DNA from: an uncultured Eggerthellaceae bacterium
Lineage (GTDB): Bacteria; Actinomycetota; Coriobacteriia; Coriobacteriales; Eggerthellaceae
Direction of reading: 5' to 3'
Length of the DNA stretch: 64,000 nt
NCBI GenBank assembly: GCA_947566075.1
Contig: CANOIM010000002.1
Location: 62,001 to 126,000 of the forward strand
Position numbers and translations under genes: made by a program. Below the pieces are notes generated by a model. It saw only the letters and a list, made by a program, of their open reading frames with translations. It had not been told where the DNA came from and searched no databases. The stretch's first letter is position 1. Every line of letters starts with the position of its first letter. Below are positions 50,001 through 59,175 of the stretch, piece by piece.

Positions 50001-50934
50001 CGTGCCTCTGACGAAAGGAGGCAAGCTCTTCCTGGGAGCTGAAGAGCGGGTCTAGCCGGGGAAGGCCTGTGGCATCCAGCTGCGTATCCTCATCGGTCAG
50101 GATCTGCTCCAACCCTTCGAGGGTCCAACGATGAGGGGTTCTCTGGCCTGCTTCCTGTTCCGTGGCAAGGAGGGAGCCGAGGGCCGGATAGAGGTGGGCG
50201 TTCTCTGGCTTGATGGTGGCCTTTCGGTCCAGGCCCAAAGCACTGCGAAAGCGTTGGGCCAGGGCAGGGATGAATTCCATGGGGCCACCTAAGAACACCA
50301 CGTTACCCTGGATGGGCCTGCCGCAAGCAAGGCCGCCCAAGGTCTGGCGCACCACTGCATCCAAGGCACTGGCGGCGATGTCTGCTTTGGATGCCCCCTC
50401 GTTCAGAAGAGGGCGCACGTCGGTCTGAGCGAAGACCGCGCATCGGCTGGCAATGGGATAGATGCGTCGCGCCCCCAAGGCCAGCGTGCTCATGTTCGAG
50501 GTGCGCACTCCCAGCATGAAGGCGATGGTGTCGATGAAGCCCCCCGTGCCTCCAGCGCAGGTGGCGTTCATGCGCTGTTCCACGCCTCCGGTCAGATACA
50601 CCACCTTCGCATCCTCGCCACCCAGCTCGATGATGGCATCGGCTTCCGGGTGGTAAGCGCGTACGGCTTCGGTGGTGGCGATGACCTCCTGGACGAAGGG
50701 GATGCCCAACAGCTCTGATACGCTGATCCCGGCAGACCCGGTGACGCTGACCGTGACCGGAAGGTCTCCTTCCAGCCATTTGAGCTCATGGACCACTTCG
50801 CGCAGCGTTTCCTTGATGTTGGAACCATGGCGTTTGTAGAGGGCGCGGATGAGCGAACCGTCCTCATCCAAGAGGACGGCCTTGATGGTCTTCGAGCCTG
50901 CGTCCAGCCCTAAACGGTATCGATCTTCGATGAT
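47080..50934 (-). CDS. Large 2-hydroxyacyl-CoA dehydratase-type activator (BadF/HgdC plus DUF2229 fusion)
   Basis: About 1284 residues. The product has two ASKHA ATPase modules (DAGSKTIKAVLLDEDG at the N-terminus, GIDSGSTTAKLALID near residue 335), Cys-rich segments NEACSSGCG and CAGCLNHC, and a C-terminal DUF2229/HgdB-like part. Such proteins use ATP to drive low-potential electron transfer in radical dehydratases or similar enzymes. No ATG, GTG or TTG precedes the first ASKHA motif in frame; the first conventional codon is TTG at 50871, which would delete it. I placed the start at an ATC (50934) that follows AAGGAA; this is uncertain, and a rare start, a sequencing error or a defective gene are all possible. 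Divergent from lhr. Confidence 0.75.
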   Translation of the reverse strand: MIEDRYRLGLDAGSKTIKAVLLDEDGSLIRALYKRHGSNIKETLREVVHELKWLEGDLPVTVSVTGSAGISVSELLGIPFVQEVIATTEAVRAYHPEADAIIELGGEDAKVVYLTGGVEQRMNATCAGGTGGFIDTIAFMLGVRTSNMSTLALGARRIYPIASRCAVFAQTDVRPLLNEGASKADIAASALDAVVRQTLGGLACGRPIQGNVVFLGGPMEFIPALAQRFRSALGLDRKATIKPENAHLYPALGSLLATEQEAGQRTPHRWTLEGLEQILTDEDTQLDATGLPRLDPLFSSQEELASFRQRHAQADFPKASLIDAQGPLYLGIDSGSTTAKLALIDQEGRLLHTDYQFIRGDTAGTIRSMLEQLLTQLPRQTRAGSDPPFIAHSIATGYGEEMLLKGFGVDGGVVETTAHVRAAQELCPDVSFVLDIGGQDMKALWLANGFISDAVLNEACSSGCGAFIEGTAHGLRSTPSAFATAALEASAPVDLGTKCTVFMASRVKHAQKMGASREDIAAGVSYSVVHNALYRIIGHDRLSSLGERIVVQGGAFRSDAVLRAFEMTCKREVIRPERSHLMGAIGAALIARDRALPHQRSGLVSREQLKEMEPQRKAAWCAGCLNHCKLSVLDLGCGTPLITGNRCDTGSDTANIRFGAFTEENTADEMDESRRAAPAASPALSPKLPNLIAREQQLLAKFARSQSQGKRSSVRIGVMDGLNSYQHLPFWTSLLSSLGFAIETPRKDIPEDIRSKAWETVPAESLCYPAKLAHGKAFDLHAQGMDALFFPEAERESHCAVACGYPSVLADGISWLRDGSVPLIAPRLSSVKPAVIAKRTEDRELLFAALAPLAEAAGHPLSEEELAVALEAALDEQRRFEQALEEETEQALHLLEEDDSQQAVLLVGRPYHGDEAIMHGIDEMLSSLGFIVLGMTGIAPYSRPSSQPPSEGTHWKQAKRLMRAARFAVSHPRVNLVCLHSFGCGYDAISLEAVRAFLEEAGRPFTALKVDEMVETAHIRIRLRTLAESLSTPKATWVAPEEPLCSPEGALSNGLPELLPVTRAVTEEDVCRARTSPLKDACFTANVLGAQARRALDEDPTAQAITLPEACKRCMNEAAPLMVERARGQSIAVDWDAEPKTATKGTGALSLAEPKDRPRIGLLGNPLLVFEPLMNDGIISLIESLGCEVVLPEEEALYTEDVSYLDQLERFYGLGVDQVIYLQSFGCVKGHVRARGQHHRFTERFPKMPVTVIDYDPESSALNRENRIRLIAEAAKRAWRSSES

Positions 50935-51021
50935 GCTTTCCTTCGCTCTTTTGGGGATATATGATAAGCCCTCATTGTGGTGAAATGGTGAGCAGAGCGT
51001 TCAGGTGGGCAGGGGGAAGAG

Positions 51022-54000
51022 GTGGCATTCTCAAGATTCGTAGAGGAATGGTTCTCGGGCTGCTTCGATGGGCCCACTGAGATCCAGAAGCGGGCCTGGG
51101 AGGTCATCGACCAAGGTGAGAATGCTCTCATCATCGCCCCAACGGGTTCTGGCAAGACGCTGGCTGCCTTCCTGTCTGCCATAGACCGTCTGATGATGCG
51201 GGACGGGGCGAAAGATGGCGAAGGACCTGGGAAGAAGCCAGCTTCTGCGGTCAAGGGGGTGCGCGTCCTCTACGTCTCTCCTCTGAAGGCGCTGGGAGTG
51301 GACGTGGAGCGCAATCTCCAGCAACCGTTGGCCCAGATCAGCGCTCTCATGCTTGAGCGGGAAGGTATCGAGGCAGGGGTCAGCACGGGTATCCGCACCG
51401 GTGACACCACTCCAGAGCAGCGGCGCGCGCTTATGCGCAAGCCTCCAGACATCCTCATCACCACCCCTGAGTCCCTCTATCTCATGCTCACGTCGAAAGC
51501 CCGCCAGACGTTGGCCCAGGTGGATACCGTCATCGTGGATGAGATCCACTCAGTTGCAGGGACCAAGCGCGGCGCCCATCTCTCCTTGAGCTTGGAGCGC
51601 CTGGATGCGCTGCTGGCCGCACCGGCTCAACGCATAGGGCTCTCAGCTACGGTGCGTCCTTCTGGGGAGGTGGCGCGCTTCTTAGGGGGCGTGCATCCGG
51701 TGACCATCGTGGAGGAAGCCCAGCCTCCCGCCATCCAGGTGAGCGTTCAGGTGCCGGTCCCTGACATGGCGAACATCCAAGCCCTCGGCCGAAAGGACTC
51801 CAGGAAGGCCAAGGGGTCAGAGAAGGATGCCTGGAGGACCGATCGTGACCTGCGCAGATACATGGAAGCTGCTTCTTTGCCAGATGGTACGCCCCGCACA
51901 CCGGATTCGAGGCTTGGATCCTCATCCATCTGGCCGTATTTGGAAGCCTTCATCCTTTGCGAGGTCTTGGCTCATCGCACCACCATCGTGTTCGTCAATT
52001 CACGCGGGCTCTGCGAGAAGCTCACAGCGCGGTTGAACGAGTGCTATGCTCAAGTCTCGGAAGAGCGGGAAGACGTTCCCTTCGCTCATCGTCCAGAGAT
52101 CGGCGGCACCACCCAGCTCGTCCAGGGGATCGGGGAGGGGCAGGTCATCGCGAAGGCCCATCATGGGTCCATCTCCAAGGAGAAGCGCAAGACCGTAGAA
52201 GATGAGCTGAAGCGGGGAGGCATCCCCTGTGTAGTGGCTACGTCCAGCTTGGAATTGGGCATCGACATGGGGTCGGTGGATCTGGTGATCCAGGTGGCGC
52301 CCCCGCTTTCGGTATCCAGCGGGCTGCAGCGGGTGGGGCGTGCGAACCATCACGTGGGGGGTCTCTCCCAGGCCATCGTGCTCCCGCGTACGCGGTTGGA
52401 GGTCATCGACGCTGCTGTGGCTGTAGAGGGCATGCAAGCCGGAGCCATCGAAGCCACCAGCCTTGTCCGCTCGCCGTTGGATGTGCTAGCCCAGCAGACG
52501 GTGGCAGCCGTCTCCCTGGGGTCCTTGGCTCTGGAAGAGGGTTCTCATCCGCAGGGCCAGGGTAGCGAAGGGGCTCAGGGCCTCAGCGCGGATGCCTGGT
52601 TCGACGTGGTGCGCCGCTCAGCCAATTTCGCTGATCTGAGCCGGTCCGCCTTCGATGCGGTCCTTTCCATGCTCTCGGGAGCTCTGCTTCCTGCAGATGC
52701 AGGCGGTTTCGCGCCTCGGATCCTCTGGGACAGGGAAACGGGGACGCTCACGGGCCGCCCTGGTGCTCAGAGGTGCGCCATCGGTGGAGCGGGCACCATC
52801 CCGGACCGCGGGATGTATCCGGTCATGCTCCCCGAAGGGGCGGGGCGTCAAGGGCGACGGCGCGTGGGTGAGCTTGATGAGGAGATGGTCCACGAATCCC
52901 GGGTGGGAGACATCATCACCTTGGGCACCAGCCCTTGGCGCATCACCCAGATCGCCAGTGACCGCGTTCTGGTAGAGGCTGCGCCGGGCCGCACGTCCCG
53001 GTTGCCCTTCTGGCATGGAGAGGGGGTAGGGCGCCCCTTCGAAGACGGCTTCGCCAAGGGCGCGTTCTTACAAGCAGCCGAGGAGGCCGTCATCGAAGCT
53101 GAGGAAGCCAAGGAGGGCTCTGGCCCTGATGGTACGGCGGTTCCCAGCCCGCCCACTGAGCCCAGCGCTTTCGAAGACCGTCTCAGGCGCATCGGATTAG
53201 ACGGCTACGCCCGGGATAACCTGCTCCAGGCGGTGCGAAGCCAGAGGAGGGCCACGGGTGCTGTTCCCACGAACCAGACGTTGGTCCTGGAGGTCTGCCC
53301 CGATGAGATGGGTGATGAGCGCATCATCCTCCATTCGCCTTTCGGCAAGCGCGTCCATGAGCCCTGGGCCTTGGCCGTGTCCCAGCGCATCCTCCATGAG
53401 CATGGCTTCTGTCCTCAGGTGCTGGCCCAGGATGACGGTATCGTCATCCCCCTTCCCGAAGCAGTCGGATCCACCCCTGGCCCTGATTCGTTCCTGTTCA
53501 GCGTTCCTGAACTGGAAGAGATCGTACGCTCCTCCCTTTCCCAGACCTCCGTCTTCGCGGCGCGGTTCCGTGAATGCGCCTCCCGTGCTCTTCTGCTGCC
53601 ATCCCAGTCGTTCGGCAAGCGTGCGCCTCTCTGGCTCCAACGACTCAAAGGCTCTCAGCTTCTGGAGGCAGCCCAAGGCTACCCTGACTTGCCCATCTTC
53701 GCGGAGGCTGTGCAAGAGTGCCTTCAGGATGTCTATGACATGGAGGGGCTGCGCACGATCCTGGAGCAGCTCAATGCCGGGGATATCCGCATCGTGGAGG
53801 TGCGCACCTCGGTACCCTCTCCCTTCTGTGCTCCGCTCCTCTTCGGCTATGTGGCTGAGCACCTCTATGAGGGTGACCTGCCCACAGCTGAGCGTCGCGC
53901 TTCGCTTGCAGCAGCTGACCCTGGGCTCTTGAACGAGCTGTTGGGTACGGTGAATATCGGAGATGTGGTAGACGATGAGGTCATAGGTGATGTAGCAGCG

Positions 54001-55848
54001 GAGCTCCAACGGTTGCGAACGTCTCCTCGGAGCGGTTCGGGGCAGTCTTCGCTCCCCGTAAAGGAAGTGGCGGCCGATCTCTTGAGGGTCTTAGGGCCGC
54101 TCACGATGGAAGAGGTTCGTGAGCGCATCTCAGCCGATGGGGTTGAGGACGCTTTGCTTGAGCTTGAGCACCAACAGCGCGCCTATCCGGCAGCCGTGGG
54201 CGGCCAAGAGAAGTGGATCGGCGTTGAGGACGCGGCCGCTCTCAAGGAGGCTTTGGGCGTGGAGGTGCCTGAGTGGGCCCTTCGGCTTGATCAACGTCCC
54301 CTGAGGGATCCTTTGAAGGAGCTGCTATCCCGCTTCGGGCGCACCCATGGGCCCTTCACCACCCAGGAAGCAGCCCGTGCCTTTGGGTTAGGGGAGGCGC
54401 TCATCCAAGGGACGCTGGATGAGCTTCGGGCTGAAGGCAAGCTGCTCACGGGAAGCTTCAAGAGCCCCTCAGGCGAAAGGGATCCTCGACCTTCCTGGGT
54501 CTGGAAAGAGGTCTATGACCGCATCCGCGCCCGTTCATTGGCGAAGGCACGTGCCGCGGTAAGCCCGGTTCCCTTGGATACCTATATGCGCTATCTCTTC
54601 AGTATCCAAGGGGTCTGCGCGGCCGAAGGGAACAGAGAGGAGCCTGAGCCTTTGGACCGGTTGGCGGAGGTCATCGCTCGGTTCGAGGGGGTCTACTTGG
54701 AGGCAGGGCTCTGGGAGGCTGTGGTCTTCCCTGCCCGCGTCCCCGGCTACAAGCCTGAGATGCTGGATGAGCTCTTGGCATCCCAGGATATCTGCTGGGT
54801 GGGAAAGACGGATGCTTTGGAAAGCGCCTCTCAGGGTGCTTCCTCAGGTACGCCCCAGAAGCTCGTGGCCTTCTTCCCCACAGATTCCCCCTTCGCTCCT
54901 TTAGAGGGGGAGCGGTTGGAGCCTGACATCACCGAAGCGGCTCTCTATGAGGCCAAGCTCTGGGCAGGAAAAGCGATGACCACCAGCTTCGAAGCTGTGC
55001 GCGTGGCGGTGGGGGCAGCTCAGCCGAAGGTTGCGCTCCCGCGTTCGCGACGGGCTGTCAGCCGTCGGGGGCGTTCACGCTATGGGGCTGACTACCAGGC
55101 GGCTGCGAAGCAGGCTGCGGATAAGGCATCAGGCATCGCCTTGGCTCACCAATCCCTGGCGGGCACCTGGCATGGAGTGGTAGAGCCTCAAGTAGAGCCA
55201 ACGCTTCAGGGGGTGGCGCTCGTGGAGTCGGTCCTAGACCGCTATGCCATCGTGACCCGCGATACTGCGCTCCTCTCAGGGATCCCCGGCGGTCTTTCGG
55301 CCTTCGAGCCCTACCTTCGTTCTTGGGAGGAGCGGGGGCGGCTGCTTCGCGGGATGTTCGTGGAAGGGTTGGGGCCTGTCCAGTACGCTGACCTTACCAC
55401 CGTGGAAGAGCTGCGCGCCGAAGAGCGCAAGGATGATGCCGCGGGATTCACGGTCCTCTCAGGGGAGGATCCGGCTTGTCTCTATGGTCAAGGGCTTCCC
55501 TGGCCTGCCTTTGACGGCTCAGAGGGATGCAAGGATAAGCCGCGGAGGGTGTCTGACGCCCTCATCATCTTCCAGGGTGGTGCTCCTGTGCTCTATGCAG
55601 CACCCCGGTTGCGCTATCTGCTGATATATATCGAAGACGAGGACGCGGTCAGGGGGGCCTTGGATGCTCTCGTGCGCTTTATGGGGCGTCAGGCGAAGGC
55701 CTACGGTTCAGGGCACGCCCGGAAGAAGCTGCTGGTGCAGCGTGTGAATGGGCAGCCAGTCATCGGCTCTGCCTTCGAAGAGCTTCTGCAGAAGGCAGGC
55801 TTCGTGCGCCTTCCGGACGGCCTGCGCCTCTACGTTGACCCATTCTGA
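51022..55848 (+). CDS. lhr: Lhr-family ATP-dependent DNA helicase
   Basis: A 1608-residue superfamily 2 helicase of the large Lhr type, linked in other bacteria to DNA repair. Walker A APTGSGKT is at 39-46 and the DEAH-box variant DEIH follows (VIVDEIHSVAG). Further motifs are SATVRPS, SSLELGIDMGSVDLVIQ and QRVGRANH. The long C-terminal Lhr extension completes the protein. It starts with GTG after GGGGGAAGAGG. The gene is divergent from the activator gene, with only ~87 bases between the two predicted starts. No nuclease partner (Lhr-associated MPE or exonuclease) is adjacent. Confidence 0.93.
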   Translation: MAFSRFVEEWFSGCFDGPTEIQKRAWEVIDQGENALIIAPTGSGKTLAAFLSAIDRLMMRDGAKDGEGPGKKPASAVKGVRVLYVSPLKALGVDVERNLQQPLAQISALMLEREGIEAGVSTGIRTGDTTPEQRRALMRKPPDILITTPESLYLMLTSKARQTLAQVDTVIVDEIHSVAGTKRGAHLSLSLERLDALLAAPAQRIGLSATVRPSGEVARFLGGVHPVTIVEEAQPPAIQVSVQVPVPDMANIQALGRKDSRKAKGSEKDAWRTDRDLRRYMEAASLPDGTPRTPDSRLGSSSIWPYLEAFILCEVLAHRTTIVFVNSRGLCEKLTARLNECYAQVSEEREDVPFAHRPEIGGTTQLVQGIGEGQVIAKAHHGSISKEKRKTVEDELKRGGIPCVVATSSLELGIDMGSVDLVIQVAPPLSVSSGLQRVGRANHHVGGLSQAIVLPRTRLEVIDAAVAVEGMQAGAIEATSLVRSPLDVLAQQTVAAVSLGSLALEEGSHPQGQGSEGAQGLSADAWFDVVRRSANFADLSRSAFDAVLSMLSGALLPADAGGFAPRILWDRETGTLTGRPGAQRCAIGGAGTIPDRGMYPVMLPEGAGRQGRRRVGELDEEMVHESRVGDIITLGTSPWRITQIASDRVLVEAAPGRTSRLPFWHGEGVGRPFEDGFAKGAFLQAAEEAVIEAEEAKEGSGPDGTAVPSPPTEPSAFEDRLRRIGLDGYARDNLLQAVRSQRRATGAVPTNQTLVLEVCPDEMGDERIILHSPFGKRVHEPWALAVSQRILHEHGFCPQVLAQDDGIVIPLPEAVGSTPGPDSFLFSVPELEEIVRSSLSQTSVFAARFRECASRALLLPSQSFGKRAPLWLQRLKGSQLLEAAQGYPDLPIFAEAVQECLQDVYDMEGLRTILEQLNAGDIRIVEVRTSVPSPFCAPLLFGYVAEHLYEGDLPTAERRASLAAADPGLLNELLGTVNIGDVVDDEVIGDVAAELQRLRTSPRSGSGQSSLPVKEVAADLLRVLGPLTMEEVRERISADGVEDALLELEHQQRAYPAAVGGQEKWIGVEDAAALKEALGVEVPEWALRLDQRPLRDPLKELLSRFGRTHGPFTTQEAARAFGLGEALIQGTLDELRAEGKLLTGSFKSPSGERDPRPSWVWKEVYDRIRARSLAKARAAVSPVPLDTYMRYLFSIQGVCAAEGNREEPEPLDRLAEVIARFEGVYLEAGLWEAVVFPARVPGYKPEMLDELLASQDICWVGKTDALESASQGASSGTPQKLVAFFPTDSPFAPLEGERLEPDITEAALYEAKLWAGKAMTTSFEAVRVAVGAAQPKVALPRSRRAVSRRGRSRYGADYQAAAKQAADKASGIALAHQSLAGTWHGVVEPQVEPTLQGVALVESVLDRYAIVTRDTALLSGIPGGLSAFEPYLRSWEERGRLLRGMFVEGLGPVQYADLTTVEELRAEERKDDAAGFTVLSGEDPACLYGQGLPWPAFDGSEGCKDKPRRVSDALIIFQGGAPVLYAAPRLRYLLIYIEDEDAVRGALDALVRFMGRQAKAYGSGHARKKLLVQRVNGQPVIGSAFEELLQKAGFVRLPDGLRLYVDPF

Positions 55849-55858
55849 GCTGAGGTGC

Positions 55859-56872
55859 TCACACCGTGAAGGAGTAAACGTATTTCCCATCGTCAGCCTT
55901 TCCCAGCAGGTAGAGGTTACTGGCTGATTCGTTCGACAGATATACGCGGTCTTTGACGGCATCCAGCCCTTCAGCCATGGGTGGTACCGTGATGGTCTTC
56001 TCAAGGCTGTGCTCATCCAGGAAGAACAAAGGCGCTTCATGACCGTCTACGATGTAGGTGCTGTCTGCCTTGAGCTTGCTCACGTCATAGACGAGCACTT
56101 CGGCATCGCGAAAGCCCCAAGAGCGGCTGAGCACCAGCTTGCGGTTGTCAGTGACGCACATCCCCTGGATGTTCCCGGGGATGGAGAAGACGGCAGATGC
56201 CTGCTGGGCGAAGCCGAAGAGCCCCTTCTCATCAACGGTGTAGGCATACATGAGCGCAGGGTTCGTCTTGCCGGTGGGCGTGGTCAGCCAATGGCTGCGC
56301 GGGGTCTGGTAGAAGAGGTTGTGATGGAATTCCCCTATATAGAGCACATCATCATGGATGTTCATGAACGCGGGCATCAGCTCTACGGGTACATGGGTGG
56401 TGGCCTGAAGGGTGTCTCCATCTACAGCTCTCAGGATGCCTTCCGTGGGCATCACCACATAGCCATCCTTCACGGTGAGGAAGGCGTGTTCAGGTGTAGC
56501 GGCGATGGCTGCTCCGTGGCCCTTGTACAGAGACCCATCGGGTAGCTTGATGGTGAGCTTCGCCGTGGTCCCATCAGGGGATACCCGGTAAAGAGGAGAG
56601 GGCTTCCGGTTGGCTTGGTACCCGCTGAACAGCCACACATCCTCAGTTTCCATATGGAAGAGGTCTTGGGGAACGAAGCCCGTATCCAATCCAGGTATGG
56701 TGAAGCAGGCCTCTGAGGCGGCGTAGAAGGGCAAGCAGCTCTTCGTGATCTGACGCTTGAAAGCGCGCACTCCTGCAACGCTGGCTGCAGCCGCTCCCGC
56801 TCCTAAGGCTACGGCGATCCCCGCCTTGAGTGCGAGCTTCGGTATCTTGAGACCTGTGGATGCGATGCCCAT
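55859..56872 (-). CDS. Membrane-anchored extracytoplasmic protein, beta-propeller-like, unknown function
   Basis: A 337-residue protein. A hydrophobic Ala/Gly/Val-rich segment at residues ~14-36 follows a short basic N-terminus, consistent with a signal anchor; no lipobox is evident. The rest is a series of short beta-strand-like repeats (for example TIKLPDGSLYKGHGAAIAATPEHA, ILRAVDGDTLQATTHVPVEL) suggesting a beta-propeller or WD/YVTN-like fold. The SD AGGAAGG precedes the ATG. It is convergent with lhr. No family was recognised and no function is proposed. Confidence 0.6.
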   Translation of the reverse strand: MGIASTGLKIPKLALKAGIAVALGAGAAAASVAGVRAFKRQITKSCLPFYAASEACFTIPGLDTGFVPQDLFHMETEDVWLFSGYQANRKPSPLYRVSPDGTTAKLTIKLPDGSLYKGHGAAIAATPEHAFLTVKDGYVVMPTEGILRAVDGDTLQATTHVPVELMPAFMNIHDDVLYIGEFHHNLFYQTPRSHWLTTPTGKTNPALMYAYTVDEKGLFGFAQQASAVFSIPGNIQGMCVTDNRKLVLSRSWGFRDAEVLVYDVSKLKADSTYIVDGHEAPLFFLDEHSLEKTITVPPMAEGLDAVKDRVYLSNESASNLYLLGKADDGKYVYSFTV

Positions 56873-56927
56873 GATCTACTGCCTTCCTGCTTGGCTTTTG
56901 GGGGAGATTCTAGGCTCCTAGCCGTTA

Positions 56928-56957
56928 GGGGCATTTCGCCCCCTGCATTTGCAGGGG
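56928..56957. repeat. Overlapping inverted repeats between divergent genes
   Basis: GGGGC-ATTTC-GCCCC (56928-56942) and CCCCTGC-ATTT-GCAGGGG (56940-56957) overlap at their shared C-run and cannot both fold. They lie in the 177-base divergent gap between the anchored protein and the MFS gene and may be an operator pair or part of a leader structure. Confidence 0.4.
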
Positions 56958-57049
56958 AACCGTTACACGATCTCTTGTATCCTGTTGCTCAGGCTGAAGG
57001 TGTGGCCTTATTCGAGCATCATCAAGACCAGAGGGGGAGTGAAGCGCCT

Positions 57050-58300
57050 GTGTCCCGATCCGAGACGAGCGCAGCGGGGCTTCCGCTGCAGCGCAATTGG
57101 CTCTCCATCATCGCACTGATCTGGGCCGGGCAGGCCGTTTCCATGGTCACCAGCTACGCCGCAGGCTATGCAGTGGTGTGGTACGTGACCGAGACCACCG
57201 GCAGCGCGCTCATGCTCTCGGTCATGACCATCTGCGTGATGCTGCCCGTTGGCCTCATCTCGCCCTTTGGCGGCGTGGTGGCCGACAAGCACAACCGCAA
57301 GAACATCATGATCGCGGCTGACGGCGCCGTGGGCATCGTTTCCCTCATCGCTGGATTCCTCATCCTAGCTGGGGATGTATCCATCCCGCTGCTGCTCGTA
57401 GTGTGCATCGCCCGTGCGATCGGCCAGGCATTCCACAGCCCCGCGATGATGGCCACCATGCCCATGCTCGTGCCAGACAGGCATCTTTTGCGCATCAACA
57501 CGCTTGACCAGCTGCTCACCTCAGTAGCTTCCATCGGGGCGCCCGCCTTCGGCATCTTCCTCTATACCACGCTGGGGTTCTCGTCGGTCATGTTCCTAGA
57601 CTTCGCGGGCGCCTGCTTCGCCATCTTCGGGCTAGCTCTGGCAAAGATACCTACGGTGATCGATCCTTCTGCTCAGCAGCAGCGCGTTCTTGAGAATCTC
57701 CGTGACGGGTGGGGCGCGGTGGCGAAGACCCGCGGGCTCTTGCTGCTCATCATCATGGTGACGGTGGGCATGATGATCTTCAGTCCGCTCTCCGCTGTGT
57801 TCCCGCTCATGACCTATGACCATTTCGCTGGTGATGGCTATATGGCCTCTATCGTAGAGGCAGCCTTCGGCGTTGGGATGCTCATCGGCTCGGGCATCCT
57901 CATCCTATGGGGTGGCGGGAAGCGTCTGGCGCTGTTGATCGCGGTAGCTGCGGTGGGCACCGGTCTGACCACCGCAGCCTGCGGGCTTCTGCCACCGGAT
58001 GGGTTCCCGGCGTTCGTGGGGCTCGTGGCATTGATGGCGGTCGTCTGCGCCTGGTTCAACGGTCCCACCATGACGCTCACCCAGCGTCATGTGCCCGATG
58101 AGAAGATGGGACGCGCCATGGGGCTGCTGACCGCCGTATTCGGCTTGGCAAGCCCCATCGGCATCGCATTGGGCGGCGTGCTGGCAGAGGCTATCGGCAT
58201 CGCGCCGTTCTTCGTGGTGGATGGCCTAGCCTGCCTGGCGCTTGGTCTCATAGCCTATCTTCCCCGATCCATCCGCGCTCTTGATGACGAGAAGGAATAG
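57050..58300 (+). CDS. MFS exporter, MFS_3/enterobactin-exporter-like
   Basis: A 416-residue major-facilitator protein with 12 membrane segments, of the exporter group containing macrolide (Mef-type) and siderophore (EntS-type) efflux proteins; the GGVVADKHNRKNIM loop is the typical A-motif. The frame is open from TTG 56891, but the GTG at 57050, preceded by GAGGGGGAG, gives the natural N-terminus before helix 1. It is divergent from the anchored protein and stands alone downstream. Its substrate is unknown; an efflux role is more likely than uptake. Confidence 0.83.
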   Translation: MSRSETSAAGLPLQRNWLSIIALIWAGQAVSMVTSYAAGYAVVWYVTETTGSALMLSVMTICVMLPVGLISPFGGVVADKHNRKNIMIAADGAVGIVSLIAGFLILAGDVSIPLLLVVCIARAIGQAFHSPAMMATMPMLVPDRHLLRINTLDQLLTSVASIGAPAFGIFLYTTLGFSSVMFLDFAGACFAIFGLALAKIPTVIDPSAQQQRVLENLRDGWGAVAKTRGLLLLIIMVTVGMMIFSPLSAVFPLMTYDHFAGDGYMASIVEAAFGVGMLIGSGILILWGGGKRLALLIAVAAVGTGLTTAACGLLPPDGFPAFVGLVALMAVVCAWFNGPTMTLTQRHVPDEKMGRAMGLLTAVFGLASPIGIALGGVLAEAIGIAPFFVVDGLACLALGLIAYLPRSIRALDDEKE

Positions 58301-58309
58301 AGCTGTCAG

Positions 58310-59107
58310 CTAGGCCTCGTCAGGGAAGAGATCAGTGCCTTCCGGGGTTGGGTAGAGCAGCCCTGCCTTGTTCCCGCCGTCAACGATGAGGTCTATCCCT
58401 GTGCAGAAACGGCATTCATCGCTCGCCAAGAAGACATAGGCTTCAGCTATCTCTTTGGTGGTGCCTGGGCGATGCAGGGGAATGTAGGGGACTTGCAGCT
58501 GCTCCATGGGGCCGCCGGGATCCGAGAGCTCCGTGGTGATGAGGCCGGGCATCAGCGTATTGGAGCGGATATCATACTTGCCATAGCCCATGGCGATGGC
58601 CTTGGACAAGCGGCTCACCGCCGCCTTTGCCCCGGAGTAGGCGCTCCCTTGCGGAACACCTTCGATGGCAGCTGTGGAAAGCGTGAAGAGGATATCTCCC
58701 TTGCGCTGCTCCATCATGTAGGGAAGCACGAGCTTGGAAAGGTACCAGCTGGAACGGGCGAATAGATCGAAGGTCCATTCGAAGTCATGCTCGAGGTCCA
58801 TCTCATGGATGTTGAAGAAGTTGCCCGTGCCTGCATTGTTGATGAGCACGTCCACCCGTCCATACTCTTTGATGCAGGTGTTGACCAGGTTATCGAGGTC
58901 TTCCAGCTTGAGGATGTCGCATTGCACGAAGATGCCCTCCCCGCCTTCCGCGCGGATCTCCTCGAATATCTGCTCACCTTTGTCGGCACGTCGAGCGGCA
59001 CCGACCACCTTAGCTCCCTCGCGTGCGAAGACGCGAGCAGTCTCGGCACCCATCCCAGATGAGGTGCCGGTGATGATGCAGACCTTGCCTTCTAGACGAC
59101 CTGCCAT
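58310..59107 (-). CDS. Short-chain dehydrogenase/reductase
   Basis: A 265-residue NAD(P)-dependent SDR of the classical type. Cofactor motif TGTSSGMG is at 13-20, NNAG at 90-93, and catalytic Ser144, Tyr157 and Lys161 (YSGAK) are present, so it should be active. It is similar in style to hydroxysteroid or bile-acid BaiA-type enzymes, but substrate cannot be assigned. Together with the flavoenzyme gene upstream on the same strand it may form a short operon of ketone/alkene reduction. Confidence 0.9.
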   Translation of the reverse strand: MAGRLEGKVCIITGTSSGMGAETARVFAREGAKVVGAARRADKGEQIFEEIRAEGGEGIFVQCDILKLEDLDNLVNTCIKEYGRVDVLINNAGTGNFFNIHEMDLEHDFEWTFDLFARSSWYLSKLVLPYMMEQRKGDILFTLSTAAIEGVPQGSAYSGAKAAVSRLSKAIAMGYGKYDIRSNTLMPGLITTELSDPGGPMEQLQVPYIPLHRPGTTKEIAEAYVFLASDECRFCTGIDLIVDGGNKAGLLYPTPEGTDLFPDEA

Positions 59108-59175
59108 GGGAACGCTCCTTTCTATTGGACCAGCTTATCTGTCATGCGCATGCAGAGCTCGTACCCTGTATGTGC

